5,925 nucleotides of DNA from the NCBI GenBank assembly GCA_021414165.1, contig JAIOPA010000354.1, positions 1 through 5,925 of the forward strand, written 5' to 3'. Below, in pieces: positions 5,605 through 5,925 of this stretch. The stretch's first letter is position 1; every line of letters begins with the position of its first letter. Position numbers and translations under genes: made by a program. Source of the DNA: Candidatus Eiseniibacteriota bacterium. GTDB taxonomy: Bacteria > Eisenbacteria > RBG-16-71-46. The notes beneath the pieces were generated by a model. That model saw only the letters and a list, made by a program, of their open reading frames with translations, was not told the DNA's origin and ran no database searches.

Positions 5605-5925
5605 ATGCAGGAGGGACAGGACGTCCTCGCCTCGCTGCTTCAGTGCAGCACACGGACGTGGCAGCTGACGGATGGCCGCGGCGCGATCGCGCGCGGCACC
5701 GCTTCGGGCGCCGCCACGCGCCGTGACCATGCATTGCTGTCCGTGCCTGATGCCGGACCACGCGCGGGATTACCCGCCGTGTCACTGCTGCGCTTCGATG
5801 ATCGCTTGGTCGCGCCGGGCGCACCCGCCATTGAACTCACGCCGTCGTTCGTGTTGTCCGCGCGCCGTGATGCAGCACCCACCTTGAACGTGCGCGCGTC
5901 CATGCTGCCGCTGCTCGAGTCGTTC
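5605..5925 (+). CDS. glycogen debranching enzyme, N-terminal part (cut by window end)
   Basis: The frame is open from the ATG at 5605 to the last base, giving 107 residues. Residues about 19-80 match the N-terminal domain of bacterial/archaeal-type glycogen debranching enzymes (GDE_N, upstream of an amylo-alpha-1,6-glucosidase domain). The family pattern of Trp, Asn-Gly-x-Gly-Gly, Ser-Gly-Thr, Gly-x-x-Thr-Arg-Arg-Tyr-His-Gly-Leu-Leu appears here as TWQLTDGRGAIARGTASG followed by TRRDHALL. Several usually conserved positions differ (Asn to Asp, Tyr to Asp, Gly to Ala). These enzymes remove alpha-1,6 branches from glycogen or maltodextrin in the cytoplasm; the catalytic domain is beyond the window. 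An in-frame ATG at 5581 has GGAG only three bases upstream, too close to be convincing, so 5605 is preferred but uncertain. It is on the same strand as the deacetylase-like gene, 138 bases downstream, and probably has its own promoter. Confidence 0.75.
   Translation, partial: MQEGQDVLASLLQCSTRTWQLTDGRGAIARGTASGAATRRDHALLSVPDAGPRAGLPAVSLLRFDDRLVAPGAPAIELTPSFVLSARRDAAPTLNVRASMLPLLESF

Noticed and set aside
4255..5730. Long minus-strand open frame opposite the deacetylase-like gene
   Set aside because: It spans two genes and their spacer, and its composition is that of a high-GC shadow (Arg/His/Ala). The plus strand carries recognisable family motifs instead.

Overview
The window is high-GC bacterial DNA with six protein genes: four on the minus strand on the left and two on the plus strand on the right. 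No RNA genes, insertion sequences or CRISPR arrays were seen. The composition, the HAMP-less HisKA kinase with an OmpR-type regulator, the secreted Cys-rich protein and the anchored divergent-polysaccharide-deacetylase-like protein would fit a Gram-negative environmental bacterium. A Gemmatimonadota-type organism is my best guess, but it is an inference from overall impression, not proven by any marker here.

Left block (about 147-2883, minus strand). Transcription runs right to left through a membrane sensor histidine kinase, its OmpR/PhoB-family response regulator, and a small predicted lipoprotein whose start region overlaps or abuts the regulator stop. The three look like one operon: the kinase senses something outside the cytoplasm, the regulator alters transcription, and the lipoprotein is a candidate envelope accessory or target. 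Two short GC hairpins follow the lipoprotein stop at the left edge of the window.

Middle (3033-3926, minus strand). A secreted, Ala-rich, Cys-rich protein of 297 residues has its own strong ribosome binding site and a long hairpin terminator (2983-3020) that separates it from the kinase operon. It has 16 cysteines arranged as four CxxH and two CxxC motifs and no recognisable enzyme domain. It is the most unfamiliar gene here; metal or redox chemistry outside the cytoplasm is the natural hypothesis.

Divergent spacer (3927-4278). About 350 bases without a gene, holding the 5' regions of the Cys-rich gene (leftward) and the next gene (rightward).

Right block (4279-5925, plus strand). A membrane-anchored protein with the fold signature of the divergent polysaccharide deacetylase family (YibQ-like) appears to have lost the family's usual catalytic and metal-binding residues. 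After a 138-base spacer with phased CACGT repeats comes the N-terminal part of a glycogen debranching enzyme, cut by the window end.
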